64,000 nucleotides of DNA from Microstegium vimineum (GCA_022036555.1 CM039140.1:8955943-9019942), one strand, 5' to 3'; positions 32,598 to 43,890 are shown, counted from the stretch's first letter. The notes: generated by a model from the sequence alone, not told the origin. Numbers and translations: made by a program.

Positions 32598-32929
32598 AGC
32601 CAAATCAAGACGAACATCTGTATGATATTTAAGTGGCGAGACCGGTTGTGTCCTAAGTCGAATATGAATGGATAATGATGTAAATTTTATGTGCATATAT
32701 ATATATATTATACTTATGTATATATAACTCCATAATATTATATATATAGAGAGAGTTTCATAGTTTATTTGTGTTTAATGCTTGAAACTAACTTATAAGT
32801 ACGTGAATACATGTATTAGCAGCGAATACATATATTAGAAGCGAAGAATACACACATTTGAATACCTAATCTAATTGGAAAACCAAAATAAGAAATACCA
32901 AAACCAGAAAAAAAAAATGAACCTTTTGC

Positions 32930-33060
32930 TCCGGTTGTCAGGCTTTAGTCCCGGGCCTCTGAACCGGGACTAAAGGTGGGACATTTAGTCCCGAATCCTT
33001 AGTCCCGGTTTAGAAACCGGAGCTAAATCCCCTTACGGATCGGGGACAAAGGTACTAGTG
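32930..33060 (+). repeat. 3' subterminal repeats and terminus of CACTA
   Basis: Motifs GGCTTTAGTCCCGGG, CCGGGACTAAAGG, TTTAGTCCCG and CCGGTTTAGAAACCGG (palindromic) fill the last 130 bp, which ends in TAGTG at 33060. The preceding 32598-32930 is AT-rich 3' untranslated sequence with a (TA)n run near 32695. Confidence 0.85.
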
Positions 33061-33497
33061 TGAAGAAAAAAGAAAATTTGCGACCCATAATACTGACCAC
33101 GCAAAATGGAAACTACATGTGCAATCGCGCACGAAAACAAAAAATGCGTGAGCGGGCCGAAATGATGGAGAAAGAGATGTGAGCACCCACATTTCAAAAA
33201 AGTAAACATGCGCTAATTCTTGTTTTCCTTAAAAGGAAAGTTTGTATATCGGAGAACCATTTGCTAGATTCAGTTGTAATAAGTGTTCACGAAATAGTAT
33301 GGCTGCCTGCCAATGCCACAACTTGCTCTTGGTCAACAGCAGCCTGCTCCAGGCCGACAACAGGGGATGCCACCCCGATGATAGACTCCTTAGTTTCTTG
33401 TGCTACCTACACTTGGCAGGTAGCAAGCCTGCTATTGGTTAACATGGCCGGTAATAGCTTGGTCAAGCGCCACCTTTTTGCCGTCATGCCCTACCAA
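33061..33497. other. CACTA right target duplication and unassigned flank
   Basis: TGA at 33061-33063 is the right-hand CACTA duplication. The remaining ~430 bp have no gene I recognise; short frames open on the plus strand are not supported. Confidence 0.5.
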
Positions 33498-33500
33498 GTG

Positions 33501-33742
33501 AGAGCAAGTATTATAGTGGGCTGTAAGAAGACTAAATGCTGAGGTGGAGGAGAAAGGGAAAGAGAGAGAGGAGAGGTGGGCTGTAAGCTTACAGCTAGCT
33601 TAGGCACAATAACTAAGAAATAGTGTGAGAGCAAGTGGGTCATGTATTGATTGAAAAGATGAAACCATTGTATGAGTGGACTGAGAGGTGGACTGTAAGG
33701 ATTCATACAACCAGCTGCTAGTTGCATCACTAAACTTGCTCT
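33501..33742. mobile_element. MITE, 242 bp, AGAGCAAGT termini
   Basis: The left end AGAGCAAGTATT and the complement of the right end, AGAGCAAGTTTA, form terminal inverted repeats of 9-10 bp. GTG directly flanks both sides (33498-33500, 33743-33745), consistent with a 3-bp target duplication. It has no coding capacity. Internal words GTGGGCTGTAAG and GTGGACTGTAAGG are partly repeated. The superfamily is not certain; a 3-bp duplication fits CACTA- or PIF-type non-autonomous elements. Confidence 0.7.
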
Positions 33743-33745
33743 GTG

Positions 33746-34549
33746 CGTGGCGGCTACGCACCACTAGCAACCCCGTGTTGTGCCCACCCGAGTTGTGGAC
33801 TCGTGGTTGGTTGTGTCCGAGCCGCTGCTCAGCCCAGCAGTAGCCAACTGTCCTCCTGACCCTGCTGAAGCATCAGTGAAGCTGCCACTCTCACGAATCA
33901 GCCCTGCATCATCTTGAATCATTGCAGCTAGCGAGGATGAAAAATCGGGTTCCTCTCCATAAAAAATTCAAAATCCAACATATCTTCATCATAGTCCAAG
34001 TCAACCTCCTTGACCATTCCATCAAAATCAACGGGATCATCCTTTGTGGTGCACTTGGATACCGCTTTATGTACTACTATGTCAATGATGATATTAGCCA
34101 TGTACCCAAGCGCAACCCTATCAAAGCTGCCACTATTTTCATCCAGGATCATCTGGCTTGGCCCTTTTAACTTCTAACCCTTGCGCAACGACAAAAAAAG
34201 GTCATAAGAAACCCAATTTGGTGGCGAAAGGTAGATGTTGGAACCAAATTGCATTCACTACCAATAGTTGCAAAATGTCACGTTGCAATAAGGTATGCAA
34301 TCGTTGCAATTTTGTGGTGCGACTGTTGGGGTTTCTTACAACCATAGTTGTCTGTTGCCAAGCATGGCAATAGGACATTGTCGCAACATCACAGTTATGG
34401 CAGTACAAGCACTTGCCACGCAGGTCTTCATAGCAAGAGCCAAGAGGTGGTACATGCAACCATTGATAGCGAAGCAATAGAGACATAGCCACAAACAACG
34501 TTGTTGCAATAGTCTATATTGCCATGCTAGAATTTTGTTGCCTAAAGTG
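33746..34549. other. Unassigned sequence with decayed reverse frame
   Basis: A minus-strand frame at 34152-33928 (74 aa, acidic, DYDEDMLDFEFFMERNP) may be a gene scrap but matches nothing I know. From about 34200 TTGCCA/TGGCAA words appear, leading into the tandem array at 34550. Confidence 0.4.
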
Positions 34550-34862
34550 TTATTGTCACGATCGTCATGTCGTGACAAGTATACCATTTGCCACACAAGT
34601 TTATTTGTTGCGAGAGATCATACGTTATTGCCATGATCATTATATCGTGGCAATAGTATCATTTGTCACACAATTTTATTTGTTAAGAGAGATCATACGT
34701 TATTTCCACAACTGTGGTGGCATGGCACTATTATTATTTGCCACATATTTGTATTTGTTGCAAGAGGTCATATGTTATTGCCAGAGTGGTCATGTCATGG
34801 CAATAGTACCATTTTCCACATAAGTAAGTTTGTTGCCATAGATCTTATTGTCATGTCTATCA
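34550..34862. repeat. 75-bp tandem repeat, four-plus copies
   Basis: Units begin TTATTG or TTATTT at 34550, 34625, 34700, 34775, with a shortened fifth at 34845. Spacing is exactly 75 bp for four units. Each unit has an imperfect palindrome (for example TTGCCATGAT with ATCGTGGCAA) followed by a CATTTGCCACACAAGTTT-like block and RGAGATCATACG. Divergence between units is about a fifth to a third. Because 75 is a multiple of three an ORF stays open, but I do not consider it coding. Confidence 0.85.
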
Positions 34863-35154
34863 GCTCATTGGCATAGTTTTGTATTGCAACGCTAGTATCA
34901 TTTGACTTTTGGTTTAATAAATCATCCTTGCAAAAACAATAAATTATAACAAAAGTGATTGCACTAATATACATTAATTATAATCATTCAATAAGTTGAA
35001 AAACCATTTAAATAGTAGCTAAAATTATAAATGAGTGTATAGTTCACTCATTAATTCACAATGTTTTGAAACTTGTATCAGTACTAGACTACCTAACATC
35101 TATGCAGCACCCAAGGGTTTCCTAGCAGGGCAACATGTCATCGCCTCGGCTTTG
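34863..35154. other. AT-rich spacer
   Basis: AT-rich DNA between two repeat blocks; nothing recognisable. Confidence 0.5.
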
Positions 35155-35250
35155 TCCTCACTTGATTATGAGCCTCCCACTCAAACCTTGTCTGCCACCG
35201 CTAGGTCCTCACTTGATTATGAGCTTCCCACTCAAACCTTATCCCCCTAC
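35155..35250. repeat. 51-bp tandem duplication
   Basis: TCCTCACTTGATTATGAG begins at 35155 and again at 35206. The second copy continues CTTCCCACTCAAACCTT like the first. Two units, few differences. Confidence 0.75.
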
Positions 35251-35452
35251 TGACCAAAAGAATAAGATTTGAATATTGGAAAAATATTAGGTTTACTACT
35301 ACTTACACAAAATGTTAACAGATTCACATAGAACATGGTTGTAATTAAGCAAATGAGGAATAAATCAAAACTATGGAAGGAGTGTTGTCAATTTATTAAG
35401 CAAAAGTAAAACCAAAAATTAAGAAATGTTATAGATACTATCATTTTGCTAT

Positions 35453-35859
35453 CAAAGTATCTGAATTTGTAAGTCAGAAACAGTCTAGTTGCTTCAAAAA
35501 ACCATAACTAGAGCTCAGGACAACAAAAGTTTATATTTTCTAACAATACGGAAAGCCCATGAAATTTTCTACATCTTTCTAGTAATTTGTAAAATCAAAT
35601 TCTACAATTATCAAGGTCGAAAATCACAAAGGCCCACTGCTGAGTAGAGCAAGGTCAAAACCTGACATGGTACGTATAAAATTCATACCTCACAAATATC
35701 CAAGGCTAAAATAATGAAACTTTACGACGACAAACTTCTCTAAACCGTCTTCTACTTTGGTATTATCAAGTATCATAGAAAGGATAATTTACTAGATGGA
35801 ATAATTCACCCAATCAAGAACTGCACAAGCTACAGTTTTCAGCATGTTTGATAAATGTA
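35453..35859. repeat. Dispersed ~400-bp repeat, copy A
   Basis: Shares long matches with 45815-46219: CAATACGGAAAGCCCATGAA, TTTGGTATTATCAAGTATCA, AAGGTCAAAACCTGA and others in the same order and orientation. Non-coding; element family unknown. A third truncated copy begins near 36177 (AGCAACAGTACAATTGCTTAG) just before the LINE 3' end. Confidence 0.75.
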
Positions 35860-36756
35860 GAACCGTGCATTCAAAGTCTAGTCCTGAACAAAAATAAACT
35901 ACAAACTTTACGGTTGTTAGTTATGTCACTATTTGTTTGAACCTATGAATAGAAAACAATGCTAGAACATGCTGTGCATGCGCCAAAACTACAAATGATT
36001 TTGGATTTAATTAGTATAATTGATTTCAACTTATATAAGATATATCAATGTGGGTGCCCCTACATGCATTGACCAGCTCTGGAGTCTGCTAAGCAACTGT
36101 TGTACTGCTGCTTCATTAAAAGTTCAGACACTAAATAACCACAATAAGGTTGTGTACTTCTTAAACAACTGCACTTCAGCAACAGTACAATTGCTTAGAA
36201 AAAAAATCATAACTAGAGTTGAAGACCTTATTGAAACAACCTGATATACGTACATGTAGACGTGTACAAGACAAGAGCTGCTAATTAAACAGTACATTTG
36301 ATTTTTTTAGATAAAGGATAGATAGTCTATTCGGCTTCATTCATCCAAAAATGGATGAAATCAGGCCAACTTTTTACAATTTTCACAACCGTGACATGAC
36401 AGATGCCATAGACTTAGACGACCGAGGTCGTAACCAAACTGAAAAGACATCAACCAACTTTAACAGATCCACACACAATGATCAATGTAAACCAATTCTA
36501 AGAGCAGATGACCATCCAAAAGACAAGAACAACTGAAGACATGACGTTTCGAGAAACCGACATGCGTCGACTAACTCTTGCTGGCGGTCTTCATGGCGCT
36601 GTAACTGGGCCCATTGGCGGAGCCAGTAAGTCCCTCTGAATAGTACCTACAAAAAGATTTAGGTCTACCTTTATCAAAAGTAATTTCATTTCTTGATATC
36701 CAAAGTGACTAACATAATGCCGCGGCTGCAACCAAAAGGTTCAAATTATGTTTAGT

Positions 36757-39700
36757 TCACCCCACTTTTGACCAATGGTCAAAAAGATCATTAACATCAG
36801 TGGGTTGAGCAATGCCTAGAACCATGTGTACTGCTGTCCACAAAAACTTAGCGTAAGCGCAATTAAAGAATAAATGCTGAATTGATTCTGGTGTATTACA
36901 AAAAGAACAACCTTTATTACCCCTCCAATTTCTTTTTACTAAGTTATCCTGTGTTAAAATGACTTCCTTCTTTAGATACCACATGAAAACTTTTATTTTC
37001 ATAGGTAGTTTAGCACGCCAAATTTCTTGTGAGACACGCACTCCACTATTGACTAAAAACACATACATTGATCGAACTGTAAATAAGCCAATTCGAGTTT
37101 AGAGACCAAACAAAGACATCTTTTTCGTCCTGCAGCTCTATATTTGCAATCGTTGCCACGATCCTATTCCAATCCCTCAAGTTGTTTCCCACTAACGATC
37201 TCCGAAATGAAACATTAAGTGGTATAGATGCCAACACATGAGACACAGTATCGTGTTTTCTGTACACTATGCTGAAAATCTCGGGTATTTAGTTCGAAGT
37301 GAACTATTCCCGATCCAAATATCTTCCCAGAACCGTGTTTCTTTTCCATTCTTGACTTTAAACCTTCCAAGTTGCATTACCTGATCTTTCACATTTAAAA
37401 GACCCTTCCAAAAATGTGAGTTTGTTGCTCTCTTTTGAACCTCCCCAATTGTTTTATTTCTCAAATATTTATTTCTAATCATCTTTGCCAAAAGCCATCT
37501 TCGTTATACAATTTAACCAACCATTTGCTAAGTAAACACTTATTCTGTATCTCTAAATTAGTAACTCCCAAGCCACCTTGTTCTTTTGGCTGGCACACCA
37601 CATTCCACTTTACTAGACGGTATTTTTTCTTTTGTTGGTCGTTCTGCTAGAAGAATCTAGATCTAAAGAACTCAATTCTCTGTAATACTCCCTTGGGTAC
37701 CTCAAAGAAAGACATCATGAACATCGGTAAGCTTGAAAGCACCGAATTAATTAAGACTAGACGTCCCCCGATGGAGAGCAATTTTCCTTTCCAACCACTC
37801 AGTTTTTTTTCAAACCGCTCTTCTACTGATTGCCAATCTCTGTTACTTAATTTTCTAGTGTGCATTGGAATTCCCAAGTATCTAAAGGGGTATGTGCCAA
37901 TTCCACAACCAAACAGTTGTACATATTGTTGCTCACATTGTTTAGCTTGTCTGAAGCAAAATAATTCACTTTTGTGGAAATTAATTTTAAGTCCAGACAA
38001 TTGTTCAAAGATACAAAGAATAAGTTTCATGTTTGTAGCGTTTTCAAAGTCATGGTCCATAAAAATGACAGTATCATGTGCATATTGTAGAATTGACAAA
38101 CCGTCTTCCGCTAAATGTGGTACAACCCCCTTTACCTGGTCATCATCCTTGGCTCTAATTATCATTACTGCCAACATATCAACTACCAGATTAAATAAAA
38201 TCGGAGATAGAGGATCCCCTTGTCTTAAACCTTTTCTTGTTTGAAAATAATCTCCTAGTTGATCGTTTACTTTTATCCCCACATTTCCACCCTCTGTTAC
38301 CATTGATATCCATTGTCGCCACTTTTCAGAGAAACCTTTCATTCGTAGGGTTTGTTGTAAAAAGGACCATTTCACCTTATGCTTTCTCGAAATCGATTTT
38401 AAATATGATACCATTCTGTTTTTTAGTATGAAGTTCATGGATTGTCTCATGGAGAATAACTGACCCCTCCATAATATTTCTATTTGGTATAAAAGCCGTT
38501 TGAGTGGGGCCAATAACTTTATTGGCTATTCTTGTAATTCTATTCATAAGAACCTTAGTAAAAATCTTGAAGCTGACATTTAATAGACAAATGGGTCTGT
38601 ATTGCTGTATTCTCTTTGCTTCATTTAACTTTGGTAACAGGATGATATTCCCAAAATTGAGGCTATGTATTGGCAGGGTCCCTATATGAAAATCCTCAAA
38701 CAGAGCCATCAAGTCATCTTTTAGTAAAAACCAAAAGGCTTGGTAAAACTCTGGAGGGAACCCATCTGGACTCGGGGCCTTATTATGTTCCATTTGAAAA
38801 ATTGCCTCTTTCACCTCAACCTGAGTAAATACCTCAGTTAAAATCTCATTCTCCAATACAGAAACCTGAGGAATATCATTTTCTGGCAAATTCATCCATA
38901 GTTACCGACGACCTCTCCGACGGGCCGAAGAGAGGCTTGTAATACTTAGTAATGTATTTTTTTTAGTTCCATTTCCCCACAAATAGTCCCCTCGTCCTGT
39001 TCTAATTGGAAAATACGACTTTTTCTATGTTTCCCATTTGCCACTAAATGATAGTACTTTGTAGTATCATCCCCTTCTAACAAAATTTTTAGCTTTGCTC
39101 TTTGGTACCATTTCAGCTCTTCTCTTAACAGTTCCGCTAGTCGATTATTTAGCACATGTTTCAAGTCTATTTCAGCTTGCTGGAGGTTTTGTATTTCTGC
39201 CTTTTTATCTAGCGCATCAAGTTTATCCAATAACTGTTTTTTCTCTTTTTTTGTATGTTCCGCTTGTATTTTTGGCGCAACCCCTAAGGTACTGTCACAG
39301 CCGCCTTATTTTCTTTTGCCAAGTTTCTATAGGGTTGGAGCCTTGTTGCACACTCTGCCAAATATCACAGATCATCTCCTTGAAACCATCACGAAGTAAC
39401 CAACCGAGTTCAAATTTGAACTGCTAATAGTAATTCGAAGGTATTTGTCCCGTGCTCAAAAGCAAAGGAGTATGATCTGAGATTTCCCTAGAGAATAGTT
39501 GAACCGACATTTGCGGGTATTTGTCCTCTAACTCCGCACACACCAGTATTCTATCCAGCTTTTCAAAAGTTTGATTCGTCAAATTATTGGCCTAGGTATA
39601 CTGTCTGCCCGATGATTCTATTTCTCTGAAATTAAAAGCATTTAAGCATCTATAATTGCATTAAACAGGAACGGCCATCTATCATTATGATTGTCATTAC

Positions 39701-40148
39701 CCCTGGTCCACGTATTATGTTGAAGTCCCCACCTATCATGATAGGTATGGTTTCCTTTGAACATAACTGGACTAACTCAGTGAGAAAACTCGCTTTGAAT
39801 TCTTCTTGTGCTGCCCCATACACAGAAACCAAATTCCAAACAAAACCATCTTCTTTATTCCTAATTTTGAAACGAACAAAAAAAATCTCCTTCTTCAATT
39901 TCGCCTACATCAAAAACCAAAAGATTCACCGCAACCAGTATGCCACCTGAACGGCCTCTAGGAGGTTTTACATGCCACAAGAAATCTCTACGAGCACAAA
40001 AATTATTTAGTATCGTTTGTGTAAATGAATCCCTCCCTGTCTCAGATAAGGCAATAAAATCAAGGTCATATTCCTTTGTTAAGTCTGACAAGAAACGATG
40101 TTTCTTTAAGTCCTCAAGCCCATTACAATTCCAGAAAATTCCTTTCAT
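36757..40148 (-). pseudogene. LINE ORF2: endonuclease, reverse transcriptase, zf-RVT
   Basis: ORF2 nicks target DNA and primes reverse transcription there. From 40148: endonuclease starts MKGIFWNCNGLED with the ALSETGR motif, and after a frameshift near 39880 continues with NLVSVYGAA and IMIGGDFNIIRG. A linker (39230-38946) has LKWYQRAKLKILLEGDDTTKYYH. RT (38895 to 37647, frame changes near 38395) shows NKAPSPDGFPPEFYQ, YRPICLLNVSFKI, QTAFIPNRNI, KIDFEKA, GLRQGDPLSPILFNL, then QYAHDTVIF: the catalytic YADD is YAHD at about 38073-38084. The C-terminus (37491 to 36757) has FWEDIWIG and the zf-RVT region WRAKLPMKIKVFMW, CSFCNTPESIQHLFFNC. At least three frameshifts; not functional. Confidence 0.88.
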
Positions 40149-40485
40149 GGATAACTATTTATTTTTCTTTTTCTTTTCCTTCCCGTGGACCCCTTTTTGA
40201 TTATCGGTGATACGGAGAACTGTAGATCATTGAGATCACAACCTCCATCACCAACACAATCCATGAGGTCGTCACAAAGAGTCGATAAAGCCTGTAAGTC
40301 GATGTCACCATCGACACTACCCTCATCCTCTTGAATAAGGTGTTGCTCCATCTGTACATATTCATGCAGCCTAACTTTTTCCACCGATTTCAGCTTTACA
40401 AGTTCCTTATTAATTTGTTCAGTTGAACTACCCAGTGAAACTCCTAAATTATTTACTTTAAACTGTAAATCTGAATCTTCAAAAT

Positions 40486-41865
40486 TTATAAGAGAATTAA
40501 CCGAAGAACTATTACCTTTATTTGGAGTGCCATCAAGATTCTTTTTTTGCCTTTAGCATGGTAGCCTTCTCCAGGGTGTCTTGTGTCTTGATCAGAAGCT
40601 GCAGCCGATCTCTTACTAGCCCTTAAAGGAGTGGCATAGGTGGTCACCGGCATAGATTGGGTCCCTTTGGAACTTCCAGCTAGCATCACATCAGCTCGCC
40701 ACTGAGCTATAGGAGCAGCAGCTCTAGTTTGCGTTAAGGCAATTACTGGTTTCACTGGGGTAGACACCCTCTCCTTGCATGAGTACAAGAGGTCAGTGGC
40801 CCCCTTCTGACCAAGTGGCACCTTCTTAGCATTGCTAGAAGGGGCGGAAGCCACCCTTTTATTTTTACCTGAGCCATCATCAGTTGCATCGCTATCATGT
40901 TTGTCCTCAATGGCCGGATCCTCATTCATAGCCACATATCCCTTTTTTTACCCTCCTGAGGATCTTCAGGTGCATCCATGTCAATTGGTTTTGGATCATC
41001 ACTATTTTTCTCCTTTTCCACTCTAAACTGTAGCTCGTAAACAAAATCCCCAATAACCACATCCACTAGATCAGGGATGAGGTCCGGGTTCAGCACGACC
41101 ACTTTAATTCTCGGTTGCCCATATTTTCTTGTGAACCTCATGTCAACCATTTTGGTAACACCCATAATGAACCCAATTGCCCAGATAATGCCAAAGTCTC
41201 TCAACTCCTTTGGAAGACCCCTAAACTGCACCCAGGCTTTTGGAATCTCATATTTATATATCTCATTGTCAATGGCTTTTTCAAATTCAATCTTGCCCTT
41301 TATTGTTTTTGTTTCCATGTGACCCCACAACACCATCCTATGAAGCTCTACAGCTGATGGAAATGTGGTGGTAAAAGTGTTCTTTCCCTTCTCCTCAATT
41401 TCCCACTTAGACCCTGGTATAAGGCGTTCGAGTTCCACTGTGAGCTGAGCCGTGGTAATGGATCCCTCAAGCACCCTAACCAAAGCCCCTTTACTTTCGG
41501 ATTTGGCTTTCTGCACCCCCCACATGTGGGATGTAGTAGAAGCCAAGATTTTCAATAGTGTAACCACGTGGTACTGTCATAGGTTTATCAGCTTTTAAAA
41601 GAGGGCATGTCTTACTAACATATGCATCAGATTCACAAAGCTCACAGCTAATAACAGTTGTGCACACTGCAAAGACATGTCCCTTTGTGTGGCATCTATA
41701 ACAGTAAGGTTTGTTCTTACTTTTGTTTGCACCCTGTACAGATATCTCAGGCTCTAGTCTGCCACCTTGGTGAGCCCCATTTGCTGACTCCACACCTTGC
41801 ATTGGTTCGGCTCCATCTTGAACTTGTGCCGGTTCCACCAAACCTCCTGTTGCCGGACCACGCAA
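40486..41865 (-). pseudogene. LINE ORF1: zinc-knuckle and DUF4283-like protein
   Basis: ORF1 is the nucleic-acid-binding partner of ORF2. From 41865 the first segment has a CCHC knuckle CYRCHTKGHVFAVC (residues 55-68) and a second knuckle CELCESDAYVSKTC (74-87) in which the histidine position is tyrosine. Then GYTIENLGFYYIPH. After a frameshift near 41520 comes a DUF4283-like region (SITTAQLTVELERLIPGSKW, EIPKAWVQFRGLPKELRDF, VVLNPDLIPDLVDVVIGDF) ending at 40926. A further segment (40935 to 40486) is a charged, serine-rich C-terminal tail. Knuckle first, DUF4283 second is a layout I recall from grass LINE ORF1s. Start codon at 41865 is the first in frame; the real start may be upstream. Confidence 0.75.
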
Positions 41866-41908
41866 ATCTCTTCTCTACAGCTAAAAATATGGACTGATTC
41901 CATTCACT

Positions 41909-42010
41909 GGCGACACCAAAACGCCCACGCGCGATTCCCACCCGGCATTGTCCGTCCACCCGGCGACATCAAAACACCCACGTGCGATGCCCACCCGGCG
42001 TCTTGGCCCA
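41909..42010 (-). repeat. 53-bp tandem duplication in LINE 5' region
   Basis: GGCGACACCAAAACGCCCAC at 41909 and GGCGACATCAAAACACCCAC at 41962 start two near-identical 38-bp blocks ending CCCACCCGGC. They sit directly upstream of ORF1, where some LINEs carry promoter monomers. Confidence 0.75.
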
Positions 42011-42273
42011 CCCGTCCTGGTGTTCCATCTCTCCCACACACGTGACCCGGCCTGCCATTAGGTAGAGATTCTCAGCAGCTTCACAAAGCTGAAATACGGC
42101 TTCATCTACCAAACGTCCCTTTGTACAACTGCTTCATCGGAGAAGCTCCGGATTTCACGCTGAGGGAGGGTGAAGAGAGAGAATAAAGCTGGAAAATGTA
42201 GCTTTGCTCGGCGATGGACAGATTTGGCCATGCCAGACGACAGAGCCAGAGAGAGAGCCGGAGAGTTGTCGGG
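42011..42273. other. Spacer between LINE 5' end and minisatellite
   Basis: Contains AGCTTCACAAAGCTGAA and TCTACCAAACG words of a kind found near MITEs; no boundary could be set and no gene is seen. Confidence 0.4.
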
Positions 42274-42577
42274 CGCGGACGCCGCAACACGTGGGCTGCC
42301 AGAGCGTGCAGGAGGCCGAGCGCAGACGCCTCAGAACGCGGGCCGTCGAAGCATGACGGTGCATGGCCATGGCCACCGGAGCACATACAGGAGGAGGCCA
42401 GCGTGGACGCCGCAGCACGCGTTGTTGAAGCCTGGCGGCACACGGCCGCTGGAGCGCGCAGGGGAGGAGGCTGGTGCGGACGCCGCAACACACGGCGTTG
42501 AAGCCTGACGGCGCACGGCCACTGGAGCACGCAGGGTAGGAGGCCGGTGCGGATGCCGGAGCACGCAGAGGTTCAGG
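42274..42577. repeat. GC-rich minisatellite, units of about 72-81 bp
   Basis: Four to five units share GCGGACGCCGCAACACG, GTTGAAGCCTGACGGC, GCACGGCC.CTGGAGC and ACGCAGG.AGGAGGC blocks. Unit length varies by small indels. Frames are open on both strands because the repeat is GC-rich; no protein family is recognised. Confidence 0.75.
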
Positions 42578-43078
42578 CGATGAAGTCGGGCCGCCGATAC
42601 TAGCGGTTTCTGGGCTCGACGAAGCGAATGAGGCCATGACCAGTGGAGCATGCGCATGCGTGATGCACAGCTGCCATGGCATGCGAGCGAGAGCACAAGA
42701 AGATAAGAAGATAAAGAGCAAGCGCAATGTATCTAGCCGAACCCGTCCATAGGGTGGCCCCCAAGCAGCAGTTAAATTGCACGCCACAGTGTATGCAGAT
42801 CAACAAGTCTATAGGAGTGGGTCCCATGATGAATTAAAAATCTTGATCCCCAACCTCCCTTATCCCTTCACGCGAGTGGACGGAGAACTCCTTCCTCAAC
42901 CTATCTGCCACTACCGACGCCTCCGTCGTCTCCGTCCCCGATCTCACTATTTCCACCTAATCTAGCCATGGCCTTCCGTGGCTACCTCCACATCTACTGC
43001 ATCTACTAGGATCTGCAACTTCTCTTCCCTAATGTAGCCTGCGAAGTCAGATCATTCAGCTCCCGCGGACACTCTGTG
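42578..43078. other. Spacer, no gene recognised
   Basis: Mixed-composition DNA between two minisatellites. Short frames exist on both strands without recognisable motifs. The CTCCGTCGTCTCCGTCCCCG segment near 42920 resembles a gene leader but no coding region follows. Confidence 0.4.
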
Positions 43079-43217
43079 CGGCAACCTGGAGGGCGTCGGC
43101 CCGACCGCGGATGCCCGGCGCGGCAGCCTGGAGGGTGGCCGCCCGACCACGGATGCCCGACGCGACAACCTGGAGAGCGGCGGCCCGACCGCGGACGCTT
43201 GGCACGGCAGCCTGGAG
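43079..43217. repeat. 42-bp minisatellite, about 3.4 units
   Basis: Units of GGCAGCCTGGAGGG.GGCCGCCCGACC.CGGATGCCCG.CG repeat at 42-bp steps. On the plus strand the translation is RQPGGRRPDRGCPA-like 14-mers. The repeats differ at several positions. Confidence 0.8.
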
Positions 43218-43890
43218 GGGATCCATGGGAAGAAGAGTTGTCTACCACTCCACCCAAATGAGCAAATTGCAGCATTGATGGTGGCTGCAGCAAAAGGAAC
43301 AACACTTTCATGGAGATGAAATCCATGAAAGCTTGGTGGTGGGGCTTGTAGCCAACTTGCTTGCTGATGAACACCTTGGAATCTGGGAGGAGAATGACCA
43401 TATGGTGGGTGTATTCCTAAAGGACCAAAAGGATCGATGCTGTGTAGAAAATTGGATATTCCAAAGGGAAACTGATATTAGGATGTAGGTGGTGAGATTT
43501 GGCCACTACTCTCTGAGTATTGGGTTGGGGAGTCATTATTGAGAAGGTTTGAAAAGTTTTTGGGGAGGGTTCCATTGAAACTAATAGTGTCCTAGACTCC
43601 AATCTCAATTGTTGTGAATTGTGCAGCATGGTCATCTATTTTTGTAGGTTGGGGATGGAGTTCAAGTGTGGCGTGTGGACGCAGGCAGTGTGGAGAGACA
43701 CAACAAGATGGAAGAGGGCCAACAACTACCTACAAACCAATGGCTAACTTATTTCTTTAATGAATTGTCAGATGTACAGCGTATTTGTATTTTTTTATTA
43801 CCTCGTGTGCTGGTCATAAAGCTACGGCTACCTTTTCCTTTTTTTTTGCTATGGACCAACTCACAATGGTAGTGAATATTTAATTTCTTA
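43218..43890. other. Spacer, no gene recognised
   Basis: Low-quality reverse frames at 43635-43417 and 43401-43260 may be gene scraps, but no family can be named. Confidence 0.4.

Larger units (their letters stand above)
8387..33060 (+). mobile_element. Full-length CACTA (En/Spm-like) transposon with nested copia
   Basis: The element starts CACTA (8387-8391) and ends TAGTG (33056-33060), flanked by the 3-bp direct repeat TGA (8384-8386 and 33061-33063), which is the CACTA superfamily hallmark. Beyond CACTA the termini match poorly, but both ends hold dense TTTAGTCCCGG-type subterminal repeats in both orientations. Gene order is zf-GRF ORF, TNP2 transposase, then a TNPD-like gene with a C48-type protease, all on the plus strand. 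Total length is 24,674 bp; without the inserted copia and one target-site copy it would be about 11.0 kb, a normal size for an autonomous grass CACTA. All three genes carry stops or frameshifts, so it is no longer autonomous. Confidence 0.9.
36302..42010 (-). mobile_element. LINE (L1-type plant non-LTR retrotransposon), decayed
   Basis: On the minus strand the order is 5' region with a 53-bp duplication (about 42010-41909), ORF1 (zinc knuckles, DUF4283-like), ORF2 (endonuclease, RT, zf-RVT), 3' untranslated region and a short A-run (AAAAAAAT, seen as T's at 36301-36308). The length, about 5.7 kb, is close to full. No confident target-site duplication was found, so both ends are approximate. 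Several frameshifts and a mutated RT active site make it inactive. Confidence 0.8.

Noticed and set aside
34524..34823. 99-codon frame with 25-residue repeats
   Set aside because: Follows from the 75-bp tandem array; hydrophobic pattern not conserved between units and no gene signals.
34550..34862. CRISPR-like array
   Set aside because: Units are contiguous with no unique spacers, diverged, and the genome is plant nuclear.
42155..42787. 210-codon minus-strand frame
   Set aside because: Coincides with the GC-rich minisatellite; repeated peptides are a by-product of the DNA repeat.
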